From Microvirga lotononidis (GTDB lineage Bacteria > Pseudomonadota > Alphaproteobacteria > Rhizobiales > Beijerinckiaceae), in the NCBI RefSeq assembly GCF_034627025.1, contig NZ_CP141050.1, forward strand, positions 744,001 to 808,000: a stretch of 64,000 nt of DNA, given 5' to 3'. Every line of letters starts with the position of its first letter. The stretch's first letter is position 1. Positions 9,259 to 18,274 of this stretch are shown here, in pieces. Below the pieces are notes generated by a model. It worked only from the letters and a program-made list of their open reading frames with translations. It had not been told where the DNA came from and did not search any database. The position numbers and the translations under genes are program-made.

Positions 9259-9902
9259 ACTCCAGCCCCTCCTGTCCTGCGCGAGTGAGTGATCGGAATG
9301 CCTAGCCGCTCCGCGATCCGCACGAGATCCGCAAGCGATTGCGCCGCCATTTTCTGCATCACGTTCCTTCGATGAATCTGCAGCGTGACCTCGCTGATGC
9401 CCAGTTCAGCCGCCGCCTGCTTGTTGAGGAGACCGCTCACCACGAGCGGCAGTACTTCCCGTTCGCGTGGCGTCAGGTTGATGTAGCGTTGCTTCAATGA
9501 ATTGAGGTCAGCGCGCTCCGATCGAACCTCCCGATCTTCGGCAAGGGCGGCCTCGATAGCCGCCATGAGATCCGCATCGCTGAAAGGTTTGGTCAGGAAA
9601 TCCACGGCGCCGCGCTTGATCGCTCGTACGGACGATGGAATGTCGCCGTGCCCCGTGATGAAGACGACCGCCGGATGATCGCCCTCGGCGATCTGGCGCT
9701 GCAGCTCGAGACCGTTGATATCCGGCAGTTCGACATCGAGGATGAGGCAGGCCGGAACATCCGGCTTGTCCGCGCGGACATACTCGCCGGCCGAGCCGAA
9801 CGCGACAGCACGCATGCCATGCGAGGCCAGAAGCTCCCCGAGCGCCTCGCGGACCCTTTCATCGTCGTCGACGATGAAGATGATATGCTCTTCTGTATTC
9901 AT
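9255..9902 (-). CDS. FixJ-family response regulator (REC-LuxR HTH)
   Basis: 215 residues with receiver (FIVDDDERVREAL, CLILDVELPDING, FLTKPFSD) and a C-terminal FixJ-type helix-turn-helix (LTPREREVLPLVVSGLLNKQAAAELGISEVTLQIHRRNVMQKM). It is the first regulator after the multi-PAS kinase, 218 bases downstream, and overlaps the receiver gene by 4 bases. Paralogous to the regulator at 8171-8884, so one kinase seems to serve two transcription factors. Confidence 0.94.
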   Translation of the reverse strand: MNTEEHIIFIVDDDERVREALGELLASHGMRAVAFGSAGEYVRADKPDVPACLILDVELPDINGLELQRQIAEGDHPAVVFITGHGDIPSSVRAIKRGAVDFLTKPFSDADLMAAIEAALAEDREVRSERADLNSLKQRYINLTPREREVLPLVVSGLLNKQAAAELGISEVTLQIHRRNVMQKMAAQSLADLVRIAERLGIPITHSRRTGGAGV

Positions 9903-10120
9903 GGCGGCGCTTATACTCCAGCCGATGATGCGAAGACGAACGGCGATTCCCGAAGGTCATTCCTCTCCGACCACAATCGTCCACTGTGAGATCGGATATC
10001 TGACCACATGGACATCCGCTTGATCTCATCTTGGCCGCTGAACTCGTGTTCCATGGTATTCTCGACCCACTCCAAGGGCATCCTATGGAAATCCATGCCT
10101 TGTCCAGAGGCATGCAGACC

Positions 10121-13100
10121 TCACACGTCCGGTTTCGGGTCCACGGGCAATGTGAAGATGAGCCTTGCCCCCTGCGGATTGTTCGCCTGTGACCACAATC
10201 GCCCTCCATGCGACTCGACGATCGACCGGCAAATCGCTAGCCCCATCCCCATGCCGTTCTCCTTGGTCGAGAAGAACGGCTCGAAGATCTTCTCAGGGAA
10301 CTCAATACCTTGGCCTCGATCGCTGACCTCAATCTGGACGGCATCGCCCATCTGGCGAACGCGAATGCCGAGGACTTTGTCGCTTTGAACAGCGTCCATG
10401 GCATCCATGCCATTCCGGATAAGATTGACGAGAACTTGCTGGAGTTGGATCCGGTCGATGGCAACGAGCGGAAGATGGCTGTCGACCGCAACGTCCAGGC
10501 GAACGCGGCGGCGCGCGGCCTCCTCCGCCATGAGGCTCTGCGCTTCAGCCATGACGCTGGAAAGTGCCGTTCTGGTCCTTGTCCCCATGGATTGCTTGAA
10601 CAGAGCCCGGATGCGGCTCACGACGTCGGCGGCGGAATTTGCGTCACGCACGATGCGCTCGACCGTTTTTTGTGCACGCTCCAGATTCGGAGGTTTCGCC
10701 ATGAGCCAGCGCTGGCAAGCATTGGAATTGGCGACGATCGCGGCCAATGGCTGGTTCACCTCATGGGCGATGGACGCCGAAAGCTCCGCAAGACTTGCTT
10801 CCTGGCTTGCACGCGCCAACCTCTCTCGCGCCAGGCGCAGTTCTTCCTGGGCGCGCACCTCACCATCGATGTCGAGGCAAGCGACATTCCACTGCACGAT
10901 CTCCCCCTCGGCATTGCGCATGGGAGCAGCGCGCGTGTCGACCCAGCGGTACTCTCCGTCGAAACGCCGCAACCGGTGCTTGCGCGCATAGGGTTCTCCG
11001 GTCGCCAACGAATGGGCATAGTCTTCTTTAACGCCGGCCAGATCGTCAGGATGAACGCCAGCGTCCAGGGTGCCGTCCAAGCGACCCTTCCCAGTCCCAT
11101 CCAATGCGTCAAGTTCATAACCGAGGAAATCGCGGAGTTGTTTGCTGCGATATAACGGCTCTCCGTCTGGCCCGGCACAATCGATCATGATCGGCAGCGT
11201 CTCGACCAACTGCCAGAGCGAGCGCTCCCTCTCGCGCAAGGCTTCCTGCGCGGTCTCGAAATCATGGATGTCAACATTCGCCCCGTACCAACGGATGATG
11301 CGGCCGTTCTCATCGCGCAGGGGATCCGCGCGGCCTTCCTGCCACCGGTAGGAGCCATCCCACCGAAGATTGCGGAACTTCAGCTCGAACGACTCACCCG
11401 TGCGGAAGGAATGCGACAGGGCTTGCTGCAGGGCAGCCCTGTCGTCCGGATGAACAATGGTGCTGATCGCGCTGGGCAGCCCGCCTTGAGCGTCGAAATC
11501 CTCTAGCCCTAGCCCGATGTAATCCATCATAGCCTTGTTGATGTAGGCCGGCTCGCCAACGGGCGTGACACACCAGATCTGAACCGGCACGGTATCGATC
11601 AGCTGCTGCAGCTGCCGTTCGCTCTGTCTCAGCGCCTCCTCTACCCGCAGCTGATCGTCGATGTCGTGCGTGAGTCCGTACCACTGGATAATGCGCCCGC
11701 TCTCGTCTCGCAGCGGCTCGGCGCTACCTTCCACCCAGCGATAGACGCCGTCGACGCGCCGCAGACGGTACCGCCTTGAGAAACGTTCGCCGGTGGCGAA
11801 GGAATGATTGAACGCTTCCTTGAGGCCGGCCGCATCATCGGGATGGACGGCAGCTGCTATTAAGGCTTCCAACCTGCTCGTGTCCGGCCTGTCCGCTCCG
11901 GCGATGTCCAAGCCTAGGAAGTCGATGAGACGCTGGTTGAAGAAGCCCGGCGTCCCGTCCGGGCTCAACCGCCAGAGGTAGCTCGGGACCATGTTGACAA
12001 GCTGGGACAACTCCCGCTCCCGGTCGCGCAAGGCTTCCTGCGCGCGCATCTCGTCATCGATATCAATGGAAATCGCATACCATTGCACGATGGTCCCGTG
12101 CTGATCCCGCAGCGGCTCGGCGCGGCCGTCGACCCAACGATACACGCCGTCGGCTCGACGCATACGGTACTTCATGGCATAGGGCTTGCCCGTGGTGACA
12201 GAGTGGCGCACAGCGGCCAGCAGGCCCTCTGCATCGTCAGGATGGACCAGAGAGTTTATGTTTGTCACCAGCCGGCTCGCGCCCGGTTGTTCCAGGTCGC
12301 CCAAGTCCAACCCGAAGAAGTCGATCAACCGCTTGTTAAAGAAGGTCGGCTCACCGTCCGGAGACAACCGTCGGATATGGACAGGGACCATGTCCACAAG
12401 CTGCGAGAGCTCGCGCTCGCGGTTGTGCAGCGCCTCCTGGGCGGTGACCCGGTCATCGATGTCGACGCAAACGCCGTACCATTGGACGATGGAACCGGTC
12501 TCGTCCCGCAGCGGCTCCCCGCGCCCTTCGACCCATCGATACGAACCGTCGGCGCGGCGCTGCCGAAAGGCCATGGCAAACGTTTCGCCTGTCTCGACCG
12601 ACCGGGCGAGCGAGTGCTCGACACGATTCCTGTCGTCCGGGTGGACATCAGCCAGGGACCGCGATCCGTCCGACGCGGTCAGGTCCGCGAGGGTGACGCC
12701 GAGCGTGTCTATGAAACGCTTGTTGATGTAGGACGGCTTTCCCTCGCGGGTCATGCACCAGATATGCGCGGGCACAACATCGATCATCTGTTGCAGCCGG
12801 TGCTCGCTTCTCCGCACGGCCTCCTCGGCATGCACCTGATCGTCAATGTCGTGGCAGAGACCATACCACTGGACGATGCGCCCCTCCTCGTCTCGCAAGG
12901 GTTCCGCGCGGCTCGACATCCAGCGAAAGACACCATCGGCACGGCGCAGCCGGTATCGCAAGACGAAGCTATCTCCGGTCGCCAAGGAGCGCATCAGTGT
13001 GTCTCGAAACGTTGCTGCATCGTCCGGGTGGACAGTTTCTATAAGAGCGTCCAGCCGGCTCATTCCCAGCCTGTCCGTATCAGTCACATCGAGCCCGAGA

Positions 13101-13639
13101 TAATCCACCATGCGTTTGTTGAAGAAGGTCGGCTCACCTCCGGGCGTCAGGCGCCAGACATGGCTCGGAACCATGGTGACCAGCTGGGAGAGCTCTCGCT
13201 CCCGATCGTGCAACGCTGCCTCGGCCCGCTTTTGATCCTCGATATCCAGCGTTGTTCCATACCATTGGGCGATACGCCCCTGACCATCGCGCGAAGGGCG
13301 TCCCGAGTTTCGAAACCATCGATAGACGCCATCGGACCGCCTCAGGCGGTGCTCCGTGTCGTAATGTTCGCCGGTTTTGAGACAATGCCGCCATCGGGCT
13401 GCAACACGATCGTAGTCGTCCGGATGCACGACCCGGCGCCAGCCAAACTCGTCCTCGCCTTCGGACATGTTAAGGTCTTCGGGCACTTGGCCGAGAAACG
13501 TCAGTGTGCTCGGGCTGACATAGGTGAAATGCCCGGACGGGTCCGCCGACCACGCGAAGCCGGGCATGCTTTCAAGAATCTGCAGCGCACGCGTCTCATC
13601 AGAGACGGGTTCGCGAGGTAGGTCAGGCGCTGCCGTCAT
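10121..13639 (-). CDS. Seven-PAS sensor histidine kinase (FixL/NtrB type)
   Basis: 1172 residues, soluble. Seven PAS/PAC units follow each other at about 130-residue spacing, each ending in a DPLRDExGxIxQWYGxxxDIDD-like block, then a HisKA domain (ASIAHEVNQPLAAIVANSNA, phospho-His in AHEVNQ) and an HATPase with LVNLIRNGMDAM (N box), DRGQGI (G1) and MGMGLAICRSIVE (G2). The units resemble each other closely, pointing to internal tandem duplication. No heme-binding FixL signature was recognised. The ATG at 13639 has GGGAGA about 8 nt upstream and is preferred to a TTG at 13654. Three regulator genes follow. Confidence 0.93.
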   Translation of the reverse strand: MTAAPDLPREPVSDETRALQILESMPGFAWSADPSGHFTYVSPSTLTFLGQVPEDLNMSEGEDEFGWRRVVHPDDYDRVAARWRHCLKTGEHYDTEHRLRRSDGVYRWFRNSGRPSRDGQGRIAQWYGTTLDIEDQKRAEAALHDRERELSQLVTMVPSHVWRLTPGGEPTFFNKRMVDYLGLDVTDTDRLGMSRLDALIETVHPDDAATFRDTLMRSLATGDSFVLRYRLRRADGVFRWMSSRAEPLRDEEGRIVQWYGLCHDIDDQVHAEEAVRRSEHRLQQMIDVVPAHIWCMTREGKPSYINKRFIDTLGVTLADLTASDGSRSLADVHPDDRNRVEHSLARSVETGETFAMAFRQRRADGSYRWVEGRGEPLRDETGSIVQWYGVCVDIDDRVTAQEALHNRERELSQLVDMVPVHIRRLSPDGEPTFFNKRLIDFFGLDLGDLEQPGASRLVTNINSLVHPDDAEGLLAAVRHSVTTGKPYAMKYRMRRADGVYRWVDGRAEPLRDQHGTIVQWYAISIDIDDEMRAQEALRDRERELSQLVNMVPSYLWRLSPDGTPGFFNQRLIDFLGLDIAGADRPDTSRLEALIAAAVHPDDAAGLKEAFNHSFATGERFSRRYRLRRVDGVYRWVEGSAEPLRDESGRIIQWYGLTHDIDDQLRVEEALRQSERQLQQLIDTVPVQIWCVTPVGEPAYINKAMMDYIGLGLEDFDAQGGLPSAISTIVHPDDRAALQQALSHSFRTGESFELKFRNLRWDGSYRWQEGRADPLRDENGRIIRWYGANVDIHDFETAQEALRERERSLWQLVETLPIMIDCAGPDGEPLYRSKQLRDFLGYELDALDGTGKGRLDGTLDAGVHPDDLAGVKEDYAHSLATGEPYARKHRLRRFDGEYRWVDTRAAPMRNAEGEIVQWNVACLDIDGEVRAQEELRLARERLARASQEASLAELSASIAHEVNQPLAAIVANSNACQRWLMAKPPNLERAQKTVERIVRDANSAADVVSRIRALFKQSMGTRTRTALSSVMAEAQSLMAEEAARRRVRLDVAVDSHLPLVAIDRIQLQQVLVNLIRNGMDAMDAVQSDKVLGIRVRQMGDAVQIEVSDRGQGIEFPEKIFEPFFSTKENGMGMGLAICRSIVESHGGRLWSQANNPQGARLIFTLPVDPKPDV

Positions 13640-13889
13640 TGGCTTCTCCCACAAACAAGCAAAGCCTGGGGACTGTCAGCGCCTGTATAGCACCGGTTCT
13701 CATGAATGCAGTTAGCGAACTCACGATCCGATCTTAGTCGGACTGGGAGCTAATCGCACCTCATGGAAATCCATGAGCCAGGATAGCGTGAGTGTATCAG
13801 ACTGCTTACAGTTGTTACGAAATAACGATCTATAAATCTGATGTAGAGAATGCTCGCTTCATATCAAGGAATAGCTTGGCCCCGCACGG

Positions 13890-13907
13890 TCGTGGCATCT
13901 GCCACGA
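13890..13907. repeat. Perfect 8-bp palindrome
   Basis: TCGTGGCA-TC-TGCCACGA lies between the divergence point of the kinase operon and the end of the cytochrome b gene. Without a following T-run on either strand it is a poor terminator; it could be an operator or a transcript-end hairpin. Confidence 0.3.
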
Positions 13908-13927
13908 ACAGCGCTCCTACCCGGTGG

Positions 13928-15220
13928 TTACGACACCTTACGGTTGATCGTCTCTCCTACAGAATCGTCCAGTGGCAACGAAGGACGGCCGTTGACTAGC
14001 CGCCTCGCGAGCACAGGTTCGGTGATGGCTAAGGGCAGTGGCAATGGCCGCTCCAGCAGACCGATCACCGGCAGCGCAACGAAGTACCCGAAGTAGAGTG
14101 CCGTGAAGATCCGCGCGGCGATCACGTATCCCCCCTCGGCCGGCATGCTGCCGAGATAGCCCAGGCCTATGAAGGTGGCAGCAAACATCCAAAGCAACGG
14201 CCGCGCGACTGGACGATAGCGCATCGAGCGCACCTTCGAGGTGTCGAGCCAGGGCAGGAACGCCACAAGGAGGATCGCCATGCCCATAGCAATGACGCCG
14301 CCGAGCTTGTCAGGGATGGCGCGCAGGATCGCGTAGAACGGCAGGAAGTACCATTCCGGGACGATATGCGCGGGCGTCACGGCCGGGTTCGCCGGGATGT
14401 AGTTGTCCGCATGGCCGAGATAGTTCGGCATGTAGAACACCCAGTAGCTGAAAAAGGCCATGAAGGAGACAATGGCGAAGGTGTCCTTGATCGTCGCATA
14501 GGGGGTGAAGGGCACCGTATCCTTCTTGAAATCGGTAATCTCGATGCCTGTCGGGTTGTTCTGCCCGACATGGTGCAGCGCCCAGATGTGCAATGTGACG
14601 GTGCCGACCAGCATGAAGGGCAGCAAGTAGTGCTGGGAGAAGAAGCGGTTTAGGGTCGGGTTGCCCACCGAATAGCCGCCCCAGAGGTAGCTCACGATCG
14701 TGTCGCCGACGACCGGGATCGCCGAGAAGAGGTTCGTGATCACGGTGGCGCCCCAGAAGCTCATCTGGCCCCAGGGAAGCACATAGCCCAGGAACGCAGC
14801 GGCCATCATGATCAAGAGGTTCGTGATGCCCAGAACCCAGATGATCTCTCGGGGTGCTTTGTAGGATCCATAGTACAGGCCGCGGAAAATATGGATGTAC
14901 ACGGCCATGAAGAACATCGACGCGCCATTGGCGTGCAGATAGCGGATCAGCCAGCCATAATTGACGTCGCGCATGATGCGTTCGACCGAATCGAACGCCA
15001 GGGCGGCATGCGGCACATAGTGCATTGCAAGAAAGACGCCGGTCATGATCTGCGAGGCCAGCATCAACGTGAGAATTCCTCCGAACGTCCAGAAGTAGTT
15101 TAGATTTCGTGGGACCGGATAGGACACGGCCGTATCGTGGGCGAAGCGGATGACGGGCAGCCTCCCATCGATCCAGCGCTCGAACCGGCCCCCAGGTCTG
15201 TAGGTGCTAAAATCCCTCAT
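13928..15220 (-). CDS. Cytochrome b (full-length, orphan)
   Basis: 430-residue membrane protein of the bc1 cytochrome b family. Visible are the heme-ligand helices ([21 protein letters not shown] and a second pair in [16 protein letters not shown]), [17 protein letters not shown] at the Qo site, and the PEWYF motif ([22 protein letters not shown]). In the bc1 complex it oxidises quinol in the inner membrane. The start at 15220 ([11 protein letters not shown]) is the family's usual N-terminus. No Rieske or cytochrome c1 gene accompanies it, which is unusual; a second complete operon may exist elsewhere. It follows the NmrA-like gene by 115 bases. Confidence 0.93.
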   Translation of the reverse strand: MRDFSTYRPGGRFERWIDGRLPVIRFAHDTAVSYPVPRNLNYFWTFGGILTLMLASQIMTGVFLAMHYVPHAALAFDSVERIMRDVNYGWLIRYLHANGASMFFMAVYIHIFRGLYYGSYKAPREIIWVLGITNLLIMMAAAFLGYVLPWGQMSFWGATVITNLFSAIPVVGDTIVSYLWGGYSVGNPTLNRFFSQHYLLPFMLVGTVTLHIWALHHVGQNNPTGIEITDFKKDTVPFTPYATIKDTFAIVSFMAFFSYWVFYMPNYLGHADNYIPANPAVTPAHIVPEWYFLPFYAILRAIPDKLGGVIAMGMAILLVAFLPWLDTSKVRSMRYRPVARPLLWMFAATFIGLGYLGSMPAEGGYVIAARIFTALYFGYFVALPVIGLLERPLPLPLAITEPVLARRLVNGRPSLPLDDSVGETINRKVS

Positions 15221-15335
15221 GTCATGATCCGATCGTGCTATGCTGAAGGCGACTGATGGCCATGCCTGCCGTTGAAAGGCCGTCAGGGCGTTGTGGCGGC
15301 GACCGTTCCGCGCGGCCGACGCTCGTTTTGGATAT

Positions 15336-16106
15336 TCAGAAGGCGGGGGCCAGTTCCTGGGCAATGTACAGCCTGATCCAGTCCTCGAACCGCGTCGGCG
15401 CAAACCGCGGATGGTCGCCCGGGACCAGGGTATCGTCCCGCAGAACGGCTCCGAAGTACAAAGCCTTCTCGTCTGCGATCACCGTCCGAGGATCCTCGTT
15501 CGCCGTGAGAATTTGCTCCGCGAGTTCGTTGAGGCGGAACCTGTCAGGGCCGACAATTTCGAGTTCGCAGTTCTGCGGGCGGCTCAGCGCTATATCCCGC
15601 AAGGCCATCACCACATCGTCGGCCGCAATGGGTTGGATCGAAGCCGGGGAGAGACGAAGCACATCCCCATCGGCCGCATCCTCAACAATCCCGGTGATGT
15701 ACTCGAAGAACGGGGTCGCTCTCAGGATCGTATAGGGGACATGTGACCCGCGGATCAGATTCTCCTGCGCCATCTTCGCCCTGAAATAGCCGCTCTCGGG
15801 CAAGCGATCCGTCCCGACAACGGACAGCGCGATATGATGCTTGATACCCGCAGCTTCCTCGGCGGCCAAGAGATGCTTCCCTGACATATTGAAGAACCGA
15901 AGTGCGACATCATCCTGCGGCGACGGCGAGTTCGAGACATCCACCACGACCTGGGCATCGTTCAGCGCGTCGGACAGCCCTTCGCCGGTGATTGTGTCGA
16001 CCCCCGCCGATGGCGAGGCAACAACCACATCCAGGCTGCGGTCTCGCAGCATCGTCACGAGCCTCGACCCGATAAAGCCGGTTCCACCAACCACAACAAC
16101 CTTCAT
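15336..16106 (-). CDS. NmrA-like / atypical SDR NAD(P)-binding protein
   Basis: 256 residues. N-terminal [15 protein letters not shown] is the dinucleotide-binding motif; [24 protein letters not shown] and the [10 protein letters not shown] segment align with the paralogue at 5693-6448. The protein probably binds NAD(P)H and acts as reductase, epimerase or redox sensor; substrate unknown. AGGAG lies 8 nt before the ATG at 16106, which rules out the GTG three codons upstream. Cytochrome b is encoded directly downstream. Confidence 0.9.
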   Translation of the reverse strand: MKVVVVGGTGFIGSRLVTMLRDRSLDVVVASPSAGVDTITGEGLSDALNDAQVVVDVSNSPSPQDDVALRFFNMSGKHLLAAEEAAGIKHHIALSVVGTDRLPESGYFRAKMAQENLIRGSHVPYTILRATPFFEYITGIVEDAADGDVLRLSPASIQPIAADDVVMALRDIALSRPQNCELEIVGPDRFRLNELAEQILTANEDPRTVIADEKALYFGAVLRDDTLVPGDHPRFAPTRFEDWIRLYIAQELAPAF

Positions 16107-16647
16107 TGGATCCACTCCTGTGCTGAATAGGGCGAGGTTTCGGCCTTCTGACGCTCACGCCGCTTTGACCGATTTGGCTCCCCGGTAGAAGCGGCCGCAG
16201 GCTTGATCGGAGAGGCGGTCAGATTGCGGACCGCCACGGCAATCCTCGCCGGTTTCAGCGGCAGGCCATTCCAGCTGAGCAATGCTGATGTTCTACGCGC
16301 CGGCAGCCTTGCTGGCGACACGACTCGAGGTTCAGTTGCGGCTATACCAAGGTTTAGGTCCGCAATCCCTATAGTCCTGACAGGCGGGCAGATGAGAAGT
16401 CTGGGCGCGTCCTGTAGGCTCAAATCGCTCGCTCTGTGCAGCAGAGCATAGTCGGCCTGATCCTCACGATTAGACTCACTCGGCCCGCAGACAATTAGCC
16501 CGATTCAGGTTCTAGACCTCGGTATAGCTGATGCGAGCAGGCATGGCGGTGATAATGCGCCGGCCGGGCAAGCCGCATCCGTGAGCTGATCCTTCGGGCC
16601 CCGCGATTTTCGGATTTCGTAATCCACCTTTGAATTCGAGTGAACCG
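16107..16647. other. Divergent intergenic region, no gene seen
   Basis: About 540 bases between the minus-strand NmrA-like gene and the plus-strand channel gene. It must contain both promoters. No convincing coding frame, repeat or operator pair was found. Confidence 0.5.
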
Positions 16648-18129
16648 ATGTCCTTTCCCGCAATGCTTGCCGATCCGGCCATGCCGCTCTTCTCCCTCGG
16701 CGTCATCGGCATCATCGTATGGCACCTGATTCCGCAGGCGCGTGCGAATGAGCGGATGCTTGTTGAGCTCGTCTTTTTCGGAGCCATGACCCTCGCTCTC
16801 ATCCACGCTCATCTGGCGCCCTTGAGCTATGCCGACGGCGGCGCGCGAGACGTGAATGCCCTGCTGCTGACATCCGCGAAGATCCTGTGGTGGGTGCATC
16901 TTGCCTGGGCCATCATCGGCATCGTCCGCCTTTACCTCATTCTCAATGGCAAGCCGCGGGAGGCCCGCCTTGTCCAGGACTTGATCGTCGGCGTCGTCTA
17001 TTTGGGCATGGGTCTTTCCGTCCTCGCCTTCGTCTTTGGCGTCCCGATCGGAACCCTCGTGGCTACATCCGGGGTCGTGGCGATCATTCTCGGCCTCGCA
17101 CTCCAGAATACGCTGAGCGACGTGTTCTCCGGCATCGCCCTGACCCTTGGACGCCCCTATGCGCTCGGGGATTGGATCGACCTCAGTGATGGCACGGAAG
17201 GACGTGTCGTCGAAAGCACGTGGCGGTCGACCCATATTCTAACTGCCGAAAGCAACATCGCCGTTCTGCCCAACAGCGTTCTGGCGAAGCTCGTGCTCAA
17301 AAACGTAAACCGGCCGTCCGAAACGCACAGAATGAGCGTCATCGTCAGGATCGCGCCGACACGCATGCCGTCTGTCGTGTGCGACGTGATGAAGGTAGTT
17401 CTCTCGAACTCCAGAACAGCCCTCAAGGAGCCCGCTCCTCTCGTGTCCCTCAAGACATTGGACGCTGTCGCACTCGAGGTTGAACTGCAATTCTGGGTAT
17501 CAAGCATTTCTCAACGCATGGCGGCAAAGAACGAGATCCTCGATCTCGTCTACCGCCATTGTAAATCGTACGGCCTGCTCCTTGCGACGCCATCCGATGC
17601 TCTCGTGGCAATACGTGATCTCCCAACCGAGGAGAGCGCCGAGCCGCCGCCTGTAACACCTCTCCAGCTCATCAAGGCCGTCCCGATCTTCCAATCTCTT
17701 GATCTCGATGAAAAGAAGGCTCTAGCAGAGGCTGTGATCGTCCGTGAGTTCAGTTCTGGAGAGGTGATCGGTCGGCGAGATAAGCCGGCCACAAACCTGG
17801 CGATTGTGCGCTCCGGCGTCATTTCAGCCCGCATGGATCACGAGGAAATCGCCCGCCTTGCACCTGGCGACTATTACGGGGGAGCCGGTTTGTTCGTGGA
17901 TACCGAGGAGGCTTGCACCTTGGAGGCGCTGGAGAACGTCGTCGTTTATGAAATCAAACAGCAAGCATTGGCTGCGTTGCTTGCAGAGCGACCCGCTCTG
18001 ACGCGAACCTTGACGAGCGCGCTGTCCCTGCGGGGGCAGCAATCTCCTAAGAGTGAATCTCAGACGACGTCGGACGCCCGCGGGGGGCGGGTTCTACTTA
18101 GCGCGATCCAATCAATCTTTCGTGGCTAA
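16648..18129 (+). CDS. MscS-type channel with C-terminal cyclic-nucleotide-binding domain
   Basis: 493 residues. Four hydrophobic segments occupy about the first 170 residues; the last is the MscS pore helix region with GVVAIILGLALQNTLSDVFSGIAL, followed by the beta domain (GDWIDL, STWRSTHI, VLPNSVLA). From about residue 350 comes a Crp-like cyclic-nucleotide-binding fold (IFQSLDLDEKKALAEAVIVREFSSGEVI, then LAPGDYYGGAGLF). Such fusions are ion channels of the inner membrane that may be gated by cAMP or cGMP instead of tension. The ATG is preferred over an in-frame TTG at 16630 because neither has a strong ribosome site. Confidence 0.9.
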   Translation: MSFPAMLADPAMPLFSLGVIGIIVWHLIPQARANERMLVELVFFGAMTLALIHAHLAPLSYADGGARDVNALLLTSAKILWWVHLAWAIIGIVRLYLILNGKPREARLVQDLIVGVVYLGMGLSVLAFVFGVPIGTLVATSGVVAIILGLALQNTLSDVFSGIALTLGRPYALGDWIDLSDGTEGRVVESTWRSTHILTAESNIAVLPNSVLAKLVLKNVNRPSETHRMSVIVRIAPTRMPSVVCDVMKVVLSNSRTALKEPAPLVSLKTLDAVALEVELQFWVSSISQRMAAKNEILDLVYRHCKSYGLLLATPSDALVAIRDLPTEESAEPPPVTPLQLIKAVPIFQSLDLDEKKALAEAVIVREFSSGEVIGRRDKPATNLAIVRSGVISARMDHEEIARLAPGDYYGGAGLFVDTEEACTLEALENVVVYEIKQQALAALLAERPALTRTLTSALSLRGQQSPKSESQTTSDARGGRVLLSAIQSIFRG

Positions 18130-18274
18130 ACCATCGGACGCAAAGTGGCGCTGACGTCCGAAGGTCTCAACTGATAGTTCCATTCATCGTTACGATGAAC
18201 CCAAGTCCTGCTTCTACGGTCGATGCTTTAGGAACTCGTCGCTGCGATGCTGACGGCCGCTTAATTGACAGGTG

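Noticed and set aside
12083..13621. 512-codon open frame on the plus strand opposite the seven-PAS kinase
   Set aside because: It is antisense to a protein with clear PAS, HisKA and HATPase motifs; long opposite frames are common in GC-rich codon use and it shows no domain.
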